Shown here in pieces: positions 7,958 to 16,076 of a DNA stretch of 64,000 nucleotides (the stretch's first letter is position 1; each line of letters starts with the position of its first letter). This DNA is from Aquimarina sp. AU474 (GTDB lineage Bacteria > Bacteroidota > Bacteroidia > Flavobacteriales > Flavobacteriaceae), in contig NZ_OMPE01000006.1 of assembly GCF_900312815.1 (NCBI RefSeq), positions 310,001 to 374,000 of the forward strand. Direction: 5' to 3'. Under the pieces are notes generated by a model that was not told the origin of the DNA, ran no database searches, and saw only the letters and a list, made by a program, of their open reading frames with translations. A program made the position numbers and the translations under genes.

Positions 7958-8746
7958 CTATATAATAAATGTGTTAGAGAAATCTTTGATAGTATAATTT
8001 AAGATTACAGAAATTAAAGTCGTATGATATAGACTGTATTTTTCTTCCAACTTTAAAGATTTATATGCGTTCTCGTACTTTTTTAATTTATTTCCATCGG
8101 ATAAAAACCAACCTTGATCGGATTGAATAAATGTATTTTCGTTTTCAAACTTTATCAAAACATCAAGATGAGCTTTGTTGTCAATAAAAATTCGAGATAA
8201 ATGAATTTCCCTAAGGATATCCCAATTAAGATCAGAATAAAACTTTTTTTCGCAAATTGTTAAAATTTCCAAGATTATATTCCTTATTTTAGGGTGGCTA
8301 TCCCAATATGTATTCTTTCCGAAATCAGTACTGTAAAAGATAATATGAGTTAAATAATAGGAATTATGAATATCAATTCCTTTTGATCTAATTTGATACA
8401 GAAGAGAGATCAATTTGTTATGCCAATTACCTTTTTTCTGAAAAAATTTAGATTTGATGTAGTCTATTTCTAACCCTTCTTCACTAGGTTCTGTTATATA
8501 GTTATGATAGTTATAACATTTTAAACAATTTTTTAAAAAAACGGTATGGTAATTAGTTAAAACTTTTCTGTTATCTATTTCTTTCAGAAGAGGCAGATAG
8601 TCTTTAGGTAATCTTTCTTTTTCTTGTAATAAAAAACAAAAAATAGAAAACTCACCTAAAGACTTAGTTATTAATACACTGTTTTCTGATGTGTTAACTA
8701 AAATATCTTTGGATATAAAATCGTATATCCATCTTTCAGTAGTCAT
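7958..8746 (-). CDS. Conserved-looking protein of unknown function, partner of an 81-aa protein
   Basis: A 262-residue soluble, mostly alpha-helical protein with no signal peptide. The one striking motif is YYLTHIIFYSTDFG near residue 130, which recalls the THxxFYxTDFG signature I associate with the DUF6895 group; that is from memory and unverified. Several Cys/Tyr residues (CLKCYNYHNY) stand near residue 77. The ATG at 8746 directly follows the TAA of the upstream 81-aa gene (TAAATG), so the two are almost certainly co-translated. DNA here is more AT-rich than the neighbours. No enzyme class can be assigned. Confidence 0.65.
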   Translation of the reverse strand: MTTERWIYDFISKDILVNTSENSVLITKSLGEFSIFCFLLQEKERLPKDYLPLLKEIDNRKVLTNYHTVFLKNCLKCYNYHNYITEPSEEGLEIDYIKSKFFQKKGNWHNKLISLLYQIRSKGIDIHNSYYLTHIIFYSTDFGKNTYWDSHPKIRNIILEILTICEKKFYSDLNWDILREIHLSRIFIDNKAHLDVLIKFENENTFIQSDQGWFLSDGNKLKKYENAYKSLKLEEKYSLYHTTLISVILNYTIKDFSNTFII

Positions 8747-8992
8747 TTATTCGCTTAATATATTTCCTCCTAAATTACTTGGGAGTTCTTTTATATCTAG
8801 CTCTTCAAGACTTTTATCAAGTTTCCAGACTTTGATGACCCAACTTTTATCAAGCTCACCTAAGTTGGGTTTTGCGATGGAACCTGCTGGTGAATTTTCC
8901 TGTTCAGCTAATAAACTTGCTAGATCATCTAGATTTTCTATTCCATGACTTGCTAGAACATTTTTGATTTGATCACTTGTAACTTCTGGCAT
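8747..8992 (-). CDS. 81-residue acidic protein, possibly a precursor peptide
   Basis: The start chosen is the ATG at 8992, giving MPEVTSDQIKNVLASHGIEN and a total of 81 residues. An upstream in-frame ATG at 9055 is rejected because it lies inside the promoter -7 element (9053-9060). The protein is acidic, with a helical first third (DLASLLAEQE) followed by a loop rich in Pro, Gly and Ser and a W-containing segment (DKSWVIKVWKLDKSLEELD). It has no signal peptide and no cysteine. Size, acidity and coupling to a dedicated 262-aa protein recall leader-bearing precursor peptides or small partner proteins. Neither is shown. Confidence 0.65.
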   Translation of the reverse strand: MPEVTSDQIKNVLASHGIENLDDLASLLAEQENSPAGSIAKPNLGELDKSWVIKVWKLDKSLEELDIKELPSNLGGNILSE

Positions 8993-9052
8993 AATTTTAA
9001 ATTTATGATTAAACAATTTATTATTGATTATTACTAATTGTAATTTCTTTAC

Positions 9053-9083
9053 CAAAAGTATTATGTATACATAACCATTTCAA
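9053..9083 (-). promoter_or_regulatory. Consensus Bacteroidota promoter for the 81-aa/262-aa pair
   Basis: On the minus strand TTG (9083-9081), a 20-base spacer and TACTTTTG (9060-9053) match TTG-N20-TAnnTTTG perfectly. Transcription would start near 9046, about 54 nt before the ATG at 8992. Confidence 0.75.
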
Positions 9084-9099
9084 TACCCAATACTGGGTA
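9084..9099. promoter_or_regulatory. Palindrome abutting the -33 element
   Basis: TACCCA-atac-TGGGTA, perfect 6-bp arms, directly upstream of the TTG of the preceding promoter. This is a plausible regulator site for the 81-aa/262-aa operon. Confidence 0.4.
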
Positions 9100-9130
9100 A
9101 TTTTAATGCTGGAGAGAGTAGTGTTATTTG

Positions 9131-9850
9131 TTAATTGGATATTTTGTTTGAAGGGGATTTATAAGTTTGTATCAACTCTATCATCTTCTCAAAAGATTTT
9201 TGGTCATTGATCCACTTTTTGTATTTCTTAAAATTGAGAGTAGTAATGTCCTTGTTAGGGTATAATCCTTTAAAAATAGTGAGAGCAGCCAATAAACTAC
9301 CAGCTGTTGAAGGATGAAACTGATCATAACTATATAAAGACTCTAGATTGTCTTTTGCTTCATACATTTTCCATATAGCCCCTACAGGATATAATTGAGC
9401 AGCCGAGATTTTTGCTGCATATTGATGATTGGTAATAACACCATCAAAAGTATGATAATATCTTTTTGCAGGCCAGACCATAAAGTATCCTAAAGTGATG
9501 TTTTTTCTTTTACAAACGGCTTTAATTTTTGTGCCATAATGTACAAGCATCTTTTTTCCTGGTTCTTGCGACGACGGGCCTTGTTGTATAATAACATTAT
9601 CAAAGCGTTGTTGATGTATGAGGTTTTGAAACTTTTGATCTTTCCAATGATCCTCAAGACCGTAATTAGGATAACATAGCGCCTTAGTTTTGATTGTTAG
9701 TTTAAAATTTTTGGCAATATGCTCTAAGATTTTGGGCATATCATTAGAATAAGTAAGGCTATTACCTAGAAATAATACTTTTTTTGATGATGTTTGGGAG
9801 TTTCCCAAAAAGGCAATGAATAACGCTATGAGTATATATAACTTATTCAT
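9131..9850 (-). CDS. Secreted SGNH/GDSL-type hydrolase
   Basis: A 239-residue protein with a signal peptide (residues 1-18). It has SGNH-family blocks: block I VLFLGNSLTYSNDMP with the nucleophile Ser in GNSLT, block III-like IIQQGPSSQ, and block V DQFHPSTAGSLLA with the catalytic Asp-x-x-His. The fold is that of lysophospholipases and carbohydrate esterases; the substrate is unknown and a cell-wall or polysaccharide ester is possible. Its ATG (9850) immediately follows the stop of the upstream membrane-protein gene (TAAATG), so the pair is translationally coupled. Confidence 0.8.
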   Translation of the reverse strand: MNKLYILIALFIAFLGNSQTSSKKVLFLGNSLTYSNDMPKILEHIAKNFKLTIKTKALCYPNYGLEDHWKDQKFQNLIHQQRFDNVIIQQGPSSQEPGKKMLVHYGTKIKAVCKRKNITLGYFMVWPAKRYYHTFDGVITNHQYAAKISAAQLYPVGAIWKMYEAKDNLESLYSYDQFHPSTAGSLLAALTIFKGLYPNKDITTLNFKKYKKWINDQKSFEKMIELIQTYKSPSNKISN

Positions 9851-10279
9851 TTACGTATTTTTTGTTGTTATGTTTTTTCTGTAATACGTAATGAGGGATA
9901 ATACAAGTAGCACAAAAGCAAACCCAAACCCCACAATGCCAATGTTTAATCCAAATAGTGTTTTTTCGCTTCCATCTAAATATTTCATAGATCCATCATA
10001 TGTATTTTTAATCATAAATGAAATCAAAAAGCTACCAGTAATAATCATACTCAATATAAAAGGGAGTAGCACTTGTCTTTTTTTATAGATCAACCAAAGT
10101 GACAAAATACCAATACTTGTATTGGTAATTAATTGCCATACTTCATGTATACGAACATGGGGAGTCCAATCTGGATTAAAAACATGCGTATTGTTAATTT
10201 CTAAATATGGAACTACCAAAGCATAAAGAAATATGCTAATCGTTAAGGTTATTTTTTCAAAAATGAGATCATTTTTCAT
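9851..10279 (-). CDS. Four-helix membrane protein of unknown function
   Basis: A 142-residue integral membrane protein with four hydrophobic segments (about residues 8-28, 46-64, 70-90 and 108-130). The loop between helices 1 and 2 contains the His/Trp-rich DWTPHVRIHEVWQ segment, a possible ligand or metal contact. I do not recognise a characterised family. It is coupled directly to the SGNH hydrolase gene and lies 18 bp downstream of the UBP zinc-finger gene, so it may be the fourth gene of the kinase/reductase operon. Confidence 0.7.
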   Translation of the reverse strand: MKNDLIFEKITLTISIFLYALVVPYLEINNTHVFNPDWTPHVRIHEVWQLITNTSIGILSLWLIYKKRQVLLPFILSMIITGSFLISFMIKNTYDGSMKYLDGSEKTLFGLNIGIVGFGFAFVLLVLSLITYYRKNITTKNT

Positions 10280-10297
10280 TTCATTTGATTTTTAGGA

Positions 10298-10582
10298 CTA
10301 ATATTCTAAAAATGACTTATGTTCATAACACCAAGCCCAATGTTCATTAGGTTCTGCAGAAATGATTACGCTATGATTTTGATGCAATTTAAAATGATTA
10401 CTGGCATGTTTGTTTGGAGATGAATCACAGCATAAAGTCACACCACATTCTTGACAAGTACGCAAGTGTACCCATGTATCTCCAGCTTTTATACATTCTT
10501 CACATTCATATGAAGTTTTTTCTTTTATACTTGCTACATCAAAACTTTTTAGATGGTCACATATTTTGACTTGTAATTTCAT
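10298..10582 (-). CDS. UBP-type zinc-finger protein
   Basis: A 94-residue protein consisting of one ZnF-UBP domain. The metal ligands are visible in order: Cys-His near residues 8-9 (CDHL), CEEC, CQECG, CC, then the His residues of the HASNHFKLHQNHSV segment. In eukaryotes this fold binds the C-terminal tail of ubiquitin; bacterial stand-alone versions have no known ligand. Its position beside the REC-thioredoxin-reductase fusion and the cNMP-binding kinase repeats an arrangement I recall from other bacteria, suggesting a shared redox-signalling role. That association is from memory. Confidence 0.88.
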   Translation of the reverse strand: MKLQVKICDHLKSFDVASIKEKTSYECEECIKAGDTWVHLRTCQECGVTLCCDSSPNKHASNHFKLHQNHSVIISAEPNEHWAWCYEHKSFLEY

Positions 10583-10609
10583 AACCTTAGTTTGCAGTAA
10601 TATAACAAA

Positions 10610-12274
10610 TTAAATCTCTGCAAGGTACTCATGAACAAATTTAATAGCCATGGCTCCTTCTCCTACGGCAGAGGCTACTCTGTTCATGGCTCCTGCTCGA
10701 ACATCTCCAGAAGCAAAAATACCAGGGCTGCATGTTTCTAATAGAAAAGGTTCTCGATTTTTTTTCCAAACTTGTTTAAAATTGGCATATTGAGTGAGAT
10801 CTCTACCGGTTTCAATAAAACCTCTTTCGTTTTTGATAATATCCAATTGAACCCAATCAGTATATGGTCTTGCTCCAATAAAAATAAACAAAGCATCGGC
10901 TGGTACTTTTTTGATTTCAGAGGTTTGATTATTAGTGAGCTCTAAGGCTGAAAGGTGTTCGTTTTGCCCCTCAGCTTTGGTGATGTTGGTATGGTCAATA
11001 AGAGTAATGTTATTTATCGCGTCTATTTGATCTATCAAGTAGCTAGACATACTACTGGATAGGTCCTTCTTTCTAATAATAATATATACATTTTTCGCAT
11101 ATTTGGATAGGTATACGGCAGATTGCCCTGCTGAATTACCGCCGCCAACAATATATACTTCTTTATTGCTACATGCTTGCGCTTCTGTCATTGAAGAGCC
11201 ATAATATATCCCGGCACCGGTATAGGTATCGATACCTTCTGCTTCAAGTTTTCTATAGTTTACCCCTGTAGTAATAACAACACTTTTAGTACGTATACAT
11301 TTTCCATCTCCTAGGGTAAGACTTTTATAACCATCTTTTTCTGAAATAGAAGTAACCTCTTGAGGAGATAGAAATTCGATGCCAAACCTTTTGGCTTGAG
11401 TGATAGCTCGATGCGTTAACTCTTGTCCACTTAATCCATTAGGAAATCCTAAATAATTTTCTATTCTAGAACTTGTTCCTGCCTGTCCACCAGGAGCATG
11501 TTTTTCGATAAGTAATGTTTTTAAACCTTCTGATCCTCCATAAACCGCTGCTGCGAGCCCAGATGGTCCTGCGCCTATTATAACTACATCGTATAGGCTA
11601 TCTTTAGGTTGCGCATTTAGCCCTAGCGCTGTAGCAAGTTCAACAATTTCTGGGTTTTTAAAACATTTTCCGTCCTGAAGCGAAATCACGGGCATGTCCT
11701 TTGGAGATAGATTATATAGATCGATAATTTCTTTTGCCTTTTCACTAGTTTCGGCATCCAACCATTGAAATGGGAATAGGTTACCAGATAAAAAATCTTT
11801 GATATCATGTGATTTTGGAGAAAACTGATATCCAATAACTTTAATGCCATCAAACTCGGGTTGAAAACTAACTTGCCAGACATCAAGAAGATCATTTAAG
11901 GTAGGGTACAGTTTTTCTTCAGGGGGATTCCAGGGCTTGGTTAAGTAATAATCTAACTGTACGTCATTTATAGCTTTAATGGCAGCGTCGGTGTCAGAAT
12001 AAGCAGTTAATAATACTTTTTTAGCTTCAGGATAATGTTGCTTGGCCTTGGTTAAAAATTCTACACCAAGCATTTCTGGCATTCGTTGATCGATTAAAAA
12101 TAAAGCCACGGTTTCATTTTTCTTTTTTAAATCTATTAATGCTTCAAGTGCATCATTCGCAGAGTCAGTACTCATAATTCGATACGTCGATCGATATTCT
12201 GCTTTTAAATCTCTTGTGATAGCTCTTAATACTTGTGGATCGTCATCCAACGCAAAAATGATTGGTTTTTTCAT
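10610..12274 (-). CDS. Response regulator fused to thioredoxin-reductase-like flavoprotein
   Basis: A 554-residue fusion. Residues 1-125 are a receiver domain with acidic pocket D10-D12, phospho-acceptor D62 (LIDQRMP) and conserved TKPW lysine near 110. Residues about 135-220 look like a thioredoxin-fold domain without Cys pair. Residues from about 228 form a pyridine nucleotide-disulfide reductase: FAD motif VIIGAGPSGLAAA, GGQAGTSSRIENYLGFP, NADPH motif VGGGNSAGQSAV and C-terminal GIFASGDVR. The redox CxxC expected just before the NADPH motif is absent (YYGSSMTEAQACSNK). The start at 12274 (MKKPIIFALDDD) is chosen because it begins the receiver domain and clears the kinase gene by 7 bp. Confidence 0.9.
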   Translation of the reverse strand: MKKPIIFALDDDPQVLRAITRDLKAEYRSTYRIMSTDSANDALEALIDLKKKNETVALFLIDQRMPEMLGVEFLTKAKQHYPEAKKVLLTAYSDTDAAIKAINDVQLDYYLTKPWNPPEEKLYPTLNDLLDVWQVSFQPEFDGIKVIGYQFSPKSHDIKDFLSGNLFPFQWLDAETSEKAKEIIDLYNLSPKDMPVISLQDGKCFKNPEIVELATALGLNAQPKDSLYDVVIIGAGPSGLAAAVYGGSEGLKTLLIEKHAPGGQAGTSSRIENYLGFPNGLSGQELTHRAITQAKRFGIEFLSPQEVTSISEKDGYKSLTLGDGKCIRTKSVVITTGVNYRKLEAEGIDTYTGAGIYYGSSMTEAQACSNKEVYIVGGGNSAGQSAVYLSKYAKNVYIIIRKKDLSSSMSSYLIDQIDAINNITLIDHTNITKAEGQNEHLSALELTNNQTSEIKKVPADALFIFIGARPYTDWVQLDIIKNERGFIETGRDLTQYANFKQVWKKNREPFLLETCSPGIFASGDVRAGAMNRVASAVGEGAMAIKFVHEYLAEI

Positions 12275-12281
12275 ATTCAAA

Positions 12282-13670
12282 TTAATTAATAGGTAGACAA
12301 ACTGTAAATGTAGTTTCCCCTTTTTTTGAAACAATTTTTATGTCTCCCTGATGCTGATTAATAATACGTTGTACTACTTCAAGCCCCATTCCTGTTCCTT
12401 TTCCGATACTTTTGGTAGTAAAGAAAGGATCAAAAACAGTGTGCAGGTGTTCTTTAGGAATTCCGTGACCATTATCAGTAATATCTATTTTAATAAATTC
12501 ATTATCTTTTTGAGTTTTGATTTTTAATATTCCCGAATGATCCATTGCATCAATAGCATTGTCAATTAAGTTTGTCCATACCTGATTAATTTCACTTACG
12601 AATATTTTAGGCGCAGGAAGATTCTCTTCAAAATCTTTTTCAAGAGCAATATTTTTCTTTTTCAGCTTATGATTAAGCATGGTTAACGTGCTTTTTATGC
12701 CTAAATGAATATCTGTGGCTACTTTTTCGATGGCTTTATCCATATGAGTATAGCTTTTAACAGATTGTACCAAATTTGATATTCGATCAGACGCTTCTTC
12801 AATCTCATCAACCATTTTTTCGGTTGTTAATACATTTTCGATCCATTCAATAGCATGAGGGAAATTTTGCTCTCCAGTAATATCATAAATCTCTTTCATT
12901 CCTTTTACGTCCATACAAAAATCTAAAAGTGTTTCCGTAAGTTCGTATGCGTTCTCAAGGCCATGGTCCTCTAACCATTCTTCAAGTTCTTCTTCTTTCG
13001 CATTACGCTCAATGAGTTTCATATTATTTTCTGGGCGATTATTAATCTTGTCGAAAAGAATGTTGTTTATACCATCTACTTCATGTTCTGATATTCTAAT
13101 TGAAGTAATTTTTTTAAACTTTTCAGGAACATTACCAAGGTGCTGCTTTAATGCTTTAGCACTTCTTAAAATGGCAGAGGCAGGATTATTAAGTTCATGT
13201 GCTAGTCCTGCAGAGAGCTTTCCTAGCGCCATCATTTTTTCTGATTGCACATTGTTTTTTGTGGATTCGCGTACCCTAGAAGTCATGTTATGTACCAGGC
13301 TCTCAGTAAGTTCATAATAATTAGAAATCATTTCCTTAAAAAATGATTTGTCTAAGAAAAGAGCTGTTGTGTCTTCAACAACTTCACCATAGCCCATTAT
13401 AGAGCTCATCCTTGAAAATGGAAGTAACCCTGAAATGCCATTCTTTTTAATTTGCCCTATGATCTTGTAACTTCCATTTTGTTCAAACTTAATTTCAATT
13501 TTTCCTTCAAGAACTATGGATAGTTTGTCAATACTATCTCCTTTACTAAAAAAGAACTCACCTTGATTAAATGTTTGAATATTAGAATTGTCAATTAGCC
13601 ATTGTAGTTGCTCTTTTGGAACATTAATAAAATCGGGTATTTCCTTAAGATCGTGAGGAGTGATTTTCAT
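12282..13670 (-). CDS. Histidine kinase with N-terminal cyclic-nucleotide-binding-like domain
   Basis: A 462-residue cytosolic kinase. Residues 10-135 form a cNMP-binding-type beta-barrel (GEFFFSKGDSIDKLSIVLEG); whether it binds cAMP is unknown. The dimerisation/H-box is LSAGLAHELNNPASAILRS with His158. The ATPase domain shows the N-box (NLIDNAIDAM), G1 (ITDNGHGIP), F-box (FDPFFTTK) and G2 (GKGTGMGLEVV). No membrane segment is present, so the signal is intracellular. Its likely partner is the REC-reductase fusion encoded 7 bp downstream, followed by the UBP zinc finger. Confidence 0.92.
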   Translation of the reverse strand: MKITPHDLKEIPDFINVPKEQLQWLIDNSNIQTFNQGEFFFSKGDSIDKLSIVLEGKIEIKFEQNGSYKIIGQIKKNGISGLLPFSRMSSIMGYGEVVEDTTALFLDKSFFKEMISNYYELTESLVHNMTSRVRESTKNNVQSEKMMALGKLSAGLAHELNNPASAILRSAKALKQHLGNVPEKFKKITSIRISEHEVDGINNILFDKINNRPENNMKLIERNAKEEELEEWLEDHGLENAYELTETLLDFCMDVKGMKEIYDITGEQNFPHAIEWIENVLTTEKMVDEIEEASDRISNLVQSVKSYTHMDKAIEKVATDIHLGIKSTLTMLNHKLKKKNIALEKDFEENLPAPKIFVSEINQVWTNLIDNAIDAMDHSGILKIKTQKDNEFIKIDITDNGHGIPKEHLHTVFDPFFTTKSIGKGTGMGLEVVQRIINQHQGDIKIVSKKGETTFTVCLPIN

Positions 13671-13890
13671 CTTCTAAAATTAGGTAATAAAAAATCGCTT
13701 TGCAATATTCCTAAATTACACAATTCATAAGGTTTTTATAAAGTTTTAAAACATATATCGCGTAAAATTGGTCTGCAAAACTCCTTAATAAAGGGTAAAA
13801 GGCCTTTATGCATTTGAATGTGAAACAATTTATTATATTTAGATTTTGAACTAAATTATTACACTCATATAATCCAATATAAAAAGTATC

Positions 13891-14691
13891 ATGTCTAAAG
13901 AATTTCAAAAATATTTCGAAACAAATAAGCAAACCTGGGATAATAAAGTGGGAGTACATGCAAAAAGCGATTTTTATGATTTGGATTCTTTTAAAAAGGG
14001 CGAGACTTCGCTTAAGAAGTATGAGTTAAAGGCTCTAGGTAATGTTTCGGGGAAATCAATATTACATTTACAATGTCATTTTGGTCAAGATACATTGAGT
14101 TGGAGTAGGATGGGAGCCAAATGTACTGGCGTTGATATTTCAGAGAATGCTATTACTTTGGCAAAAGAACTAAATTCTGAATTAGAATTAGATGCAAATT
14201 TTGTGTGCTGCAATGTGCTAGATACTTCATTATATATAAAAAATCAATTTGATATTGTGTTTACAAGTTATGGAGTGATAGGTTGGTTGCCAGATCTAAT
14301 GCCATGGGCACAAATGATCGCAGAACGATTAAAACCGGGAGGAGTTTTTTATATTGTAGAGTTTCATCCTATAGTATGGATGTTTGATTATTTAGAGAAA
14401 ACACCTGTAATTAAATATGGGTATAATCAAAAGGAAGTGATTTATGAAGAATATGAGGGAACATATGCAGATACAAATTCGAACATGATTAGTAAAGAAT
14501 ATGGGTGGAATCATGGATTAGGCGAAGTAATTTCTTCTCTTTCTAAAGCTGGACTTACAATAGAATCTCTTGAGGAACATGATGCTTCACCTTACGAAAT
14601 ATTTCCAGGATTGATTGAAAAAGAAAAAGGAATGTACGTAACTAAGGATAAATTATATCCGTTGTTATTTGCAATAAAGGCTACACTCTAA
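13891..14691 (+). CDS. SAM-dependent class I methyltransferase
   Basis: A 266-residue protein. The Rossmann core shows motif I as ILHLQCHFGQDTLSW, motif II as CTGVDISENAI and motif IV near DIVFTSYGVIGWLPD. This variant, with HLQCHFGQD in place of the glycine-rich loop, is common in a widespread but poorly characterised group of methyltransferases. The acceptor is unknown. Transcribed alone, divergent from the kinase operon; a TATATTTA box lies at about 13832-13839 in the 220-bp intergenic region. Confidence 0.87.
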   Translation: MSKEFQKYFETNKQTWDNKVGVHAKSDFYDLDSFKKGETSLKKYELKALGNVSGKSILHLQCHFGQDTLSWSRMGAKCTGVDISENAITLAKELNSELELDANFVCCNVLDTSLYIKNQFDIVFTSYGVIGWLPDLMPWAQMIAERLKPGGVFYIVEFHPIVWMFDYLEKTPVIKYGYNQKEVIYEEYEGTYADTNSNMISKEYGWNHGLGEVISSLSKAGLTIESLEEHDASPYEIFPGLIEKEKGMYVTKDKLYPLLFAIKATL

Positions 14692-14711
14692 AATCTTTAA
14701 TAGAGAGATAT

Positions 14712-16076
14712 TTAACCAATAAGTCTTTTCAACCATTTAAGTTTCTTTCCACTATAAGGGGCATACTTTAGATCGAGTTCTACCCAAAACGGTTTTTGTA
14801 AAACGCTTTTATAGTGTGAAAATGTTTCAAAACCATATTTCCCGTGATAGTTACCAATTCCACTATCTCCAACACCACCAAATGGCAGGTTTTGTTCAGT
14901 AAAATACATAACAGCATCATTTACTGCTCCGCCTCCAAAAGAAATTTCATTCAAGACTTTCTTTTTGATTGAATTGTTTTTGGTAAATACATAACAGGAG
15001 AGTGGTTTAGAAAATCGTTTCACTTTTTCTATGGCCTCATCTATTGTGTCAAATGTTAATACGGGTAAAATAGGTCCAAAAATCTCTTCTTGCATTACTT
15101 TATCCGAAAATTCAACATCGGTAAGAACCGTAGGAGGAATTACTCTATCTTGTTCATTGCCTTTGCCACCAATAAATACTTTTTGGGGATCAATCATATC
15201 ATTAAGTCGATCTAGGTTTTTGGTGTTAATGATTTGGGTATAATTTTGATTTTCTACTTTATAATCAGATTTCTCGATATGTTTTTTTATTGCTGCGAGA
15301 AGTTTATCATGTATAGAAGAAGAGACCAATACATAATCTGGTGCTATACAAGTTTGTCCCGCATTTAAGAATTTAGCCCAAACCAATCTTTTTGCGGTCA
15401 TATCAACGTTTACATCTTTAGTAATGATTGCAGGGCTTTTTCCTCCTAATTCTAAGCAAACAGGAGTTAAGTGTTTTGCTGCAGCTTGATAGACGATTTT
15501 TCCAACTCCAACACTTCCAGTAAAGAATATTTTATCAAACTTAATGCTTAATAATTCTGTTGTTTCTTTTACACTACCTTCGATTACCTTAAAGATTTTT
15601 GGATCAAAATTTTGATTGATCAACTTTGCCATGATCTCCGCGGTATTTGATGGAATCTCACTTGGTTTAAGAACAACGGTGCATCCTGCAGCAATTGCAG
15701 CAATTGCAGGACAAATAGATAGCTGATAAGGATAATTCCAAGCTCCGATAACAAGAACACTGCCGTATGGTTCAGGTATGATATAGCTTTTTCCGGGTAG
15801 ATTAACTATGCTAGTTGAAACCTTTTTCTTTTTAGCCCATTTTTTAACTTTTACGAGAGCAAGATCTATTTCGTGATAAATTATTGATAATTCGGTGACA
15901 TAGGTTTCGAATTCAGATTTTTTAAAATCTTTATAAATGGCTTCATAAAGTAAGGCTTCATTTTTTTTTAAAGCATTCTTTAAACGTTTTAATTCTTGAA
16001 TTCTAAACGAAATATCTTTAGTAGCATTCGAGTTAAAAAAACTACGTTGCTGATCTATAATTTTTTGATAATTCAT
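14712..16076 (-). CDS. Aldehyde dehydrogenase, class 3-like
   Basis: A 454-residue NAD(P)-dependent ALDH, oxidising aldehydes to acids. The general base Glu209 stands in LELGGKSPAI and the nucleophile Cys243 in NAGQTCIAPDYVL. FFTGSVGVGK is the cofactor-loop motif. The shorter length and the absence of the N-terminal extension place it with the ALDH3 or coniferyl/fatty aldehyde group. The hydrophobic basic C-terminus (KKLKWLKRLIG) could touch membranes. The gene overlaps the upstream fatty-acid-hydroxylase-like gene by 4 bp (ATGA), which suggests a shared lipid-aldehyde pathway. Confidence 0.93.
   Translation of the reverse strand: MNYQKIIDQQRSFFNSNATKDISFRIQELKRLKNALKKNEALLYEAIYKDFKKSEFETYVTELSIIYHEIDLALVKVKKWAKKKKVSTSIVNLPGKSYIIPEPYGSVLVIGAWNYPYQLSICPAIAAIAAGCTVVLKPSEIPSNTAEIMAKLINQNFDPKIFKVIEGSVKETTELLSIKFDKIFFTGSVGVGKIVYQAAAKHLTPVCLELGGKSPAIITKDVNVDMTAKRLVWAKFLNAGQTCIAPDYVLVSSSIHDKLLAAIKKHIEKSDYKVENQNYTQIINTKNLDRLNDMIDPQKVFIGGKGNEQDRVIPPTVLTDVEFSDKVMQEEIFGPILPVLTFDTIDEAIEKVKRFSKPLSCYVFTKNNSIKKKVLNEISFGGGAVNDAVMYFTEQNLPFGGVGDSGIGNYHGKYGFETFSHYKSVLQKPFWVELDLKYAPYSGKKLKWLKRLIG

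Noticed and set aside
8990-9055. Longer start for the 81-aa protein at 9055 (102 residues)
   Set aside because: The ATG lies inside the -7 element TACTTTTG of the promoter, and the added residues do not look like a signal or coding extension.
13711-13959. Minus-strand ORF of 82 codons between kinase and methyltransferase genes
   Set aside because: It overlaps the start of the methyltransferase gene, has an odd composition and no homologous motif; a chance frame.
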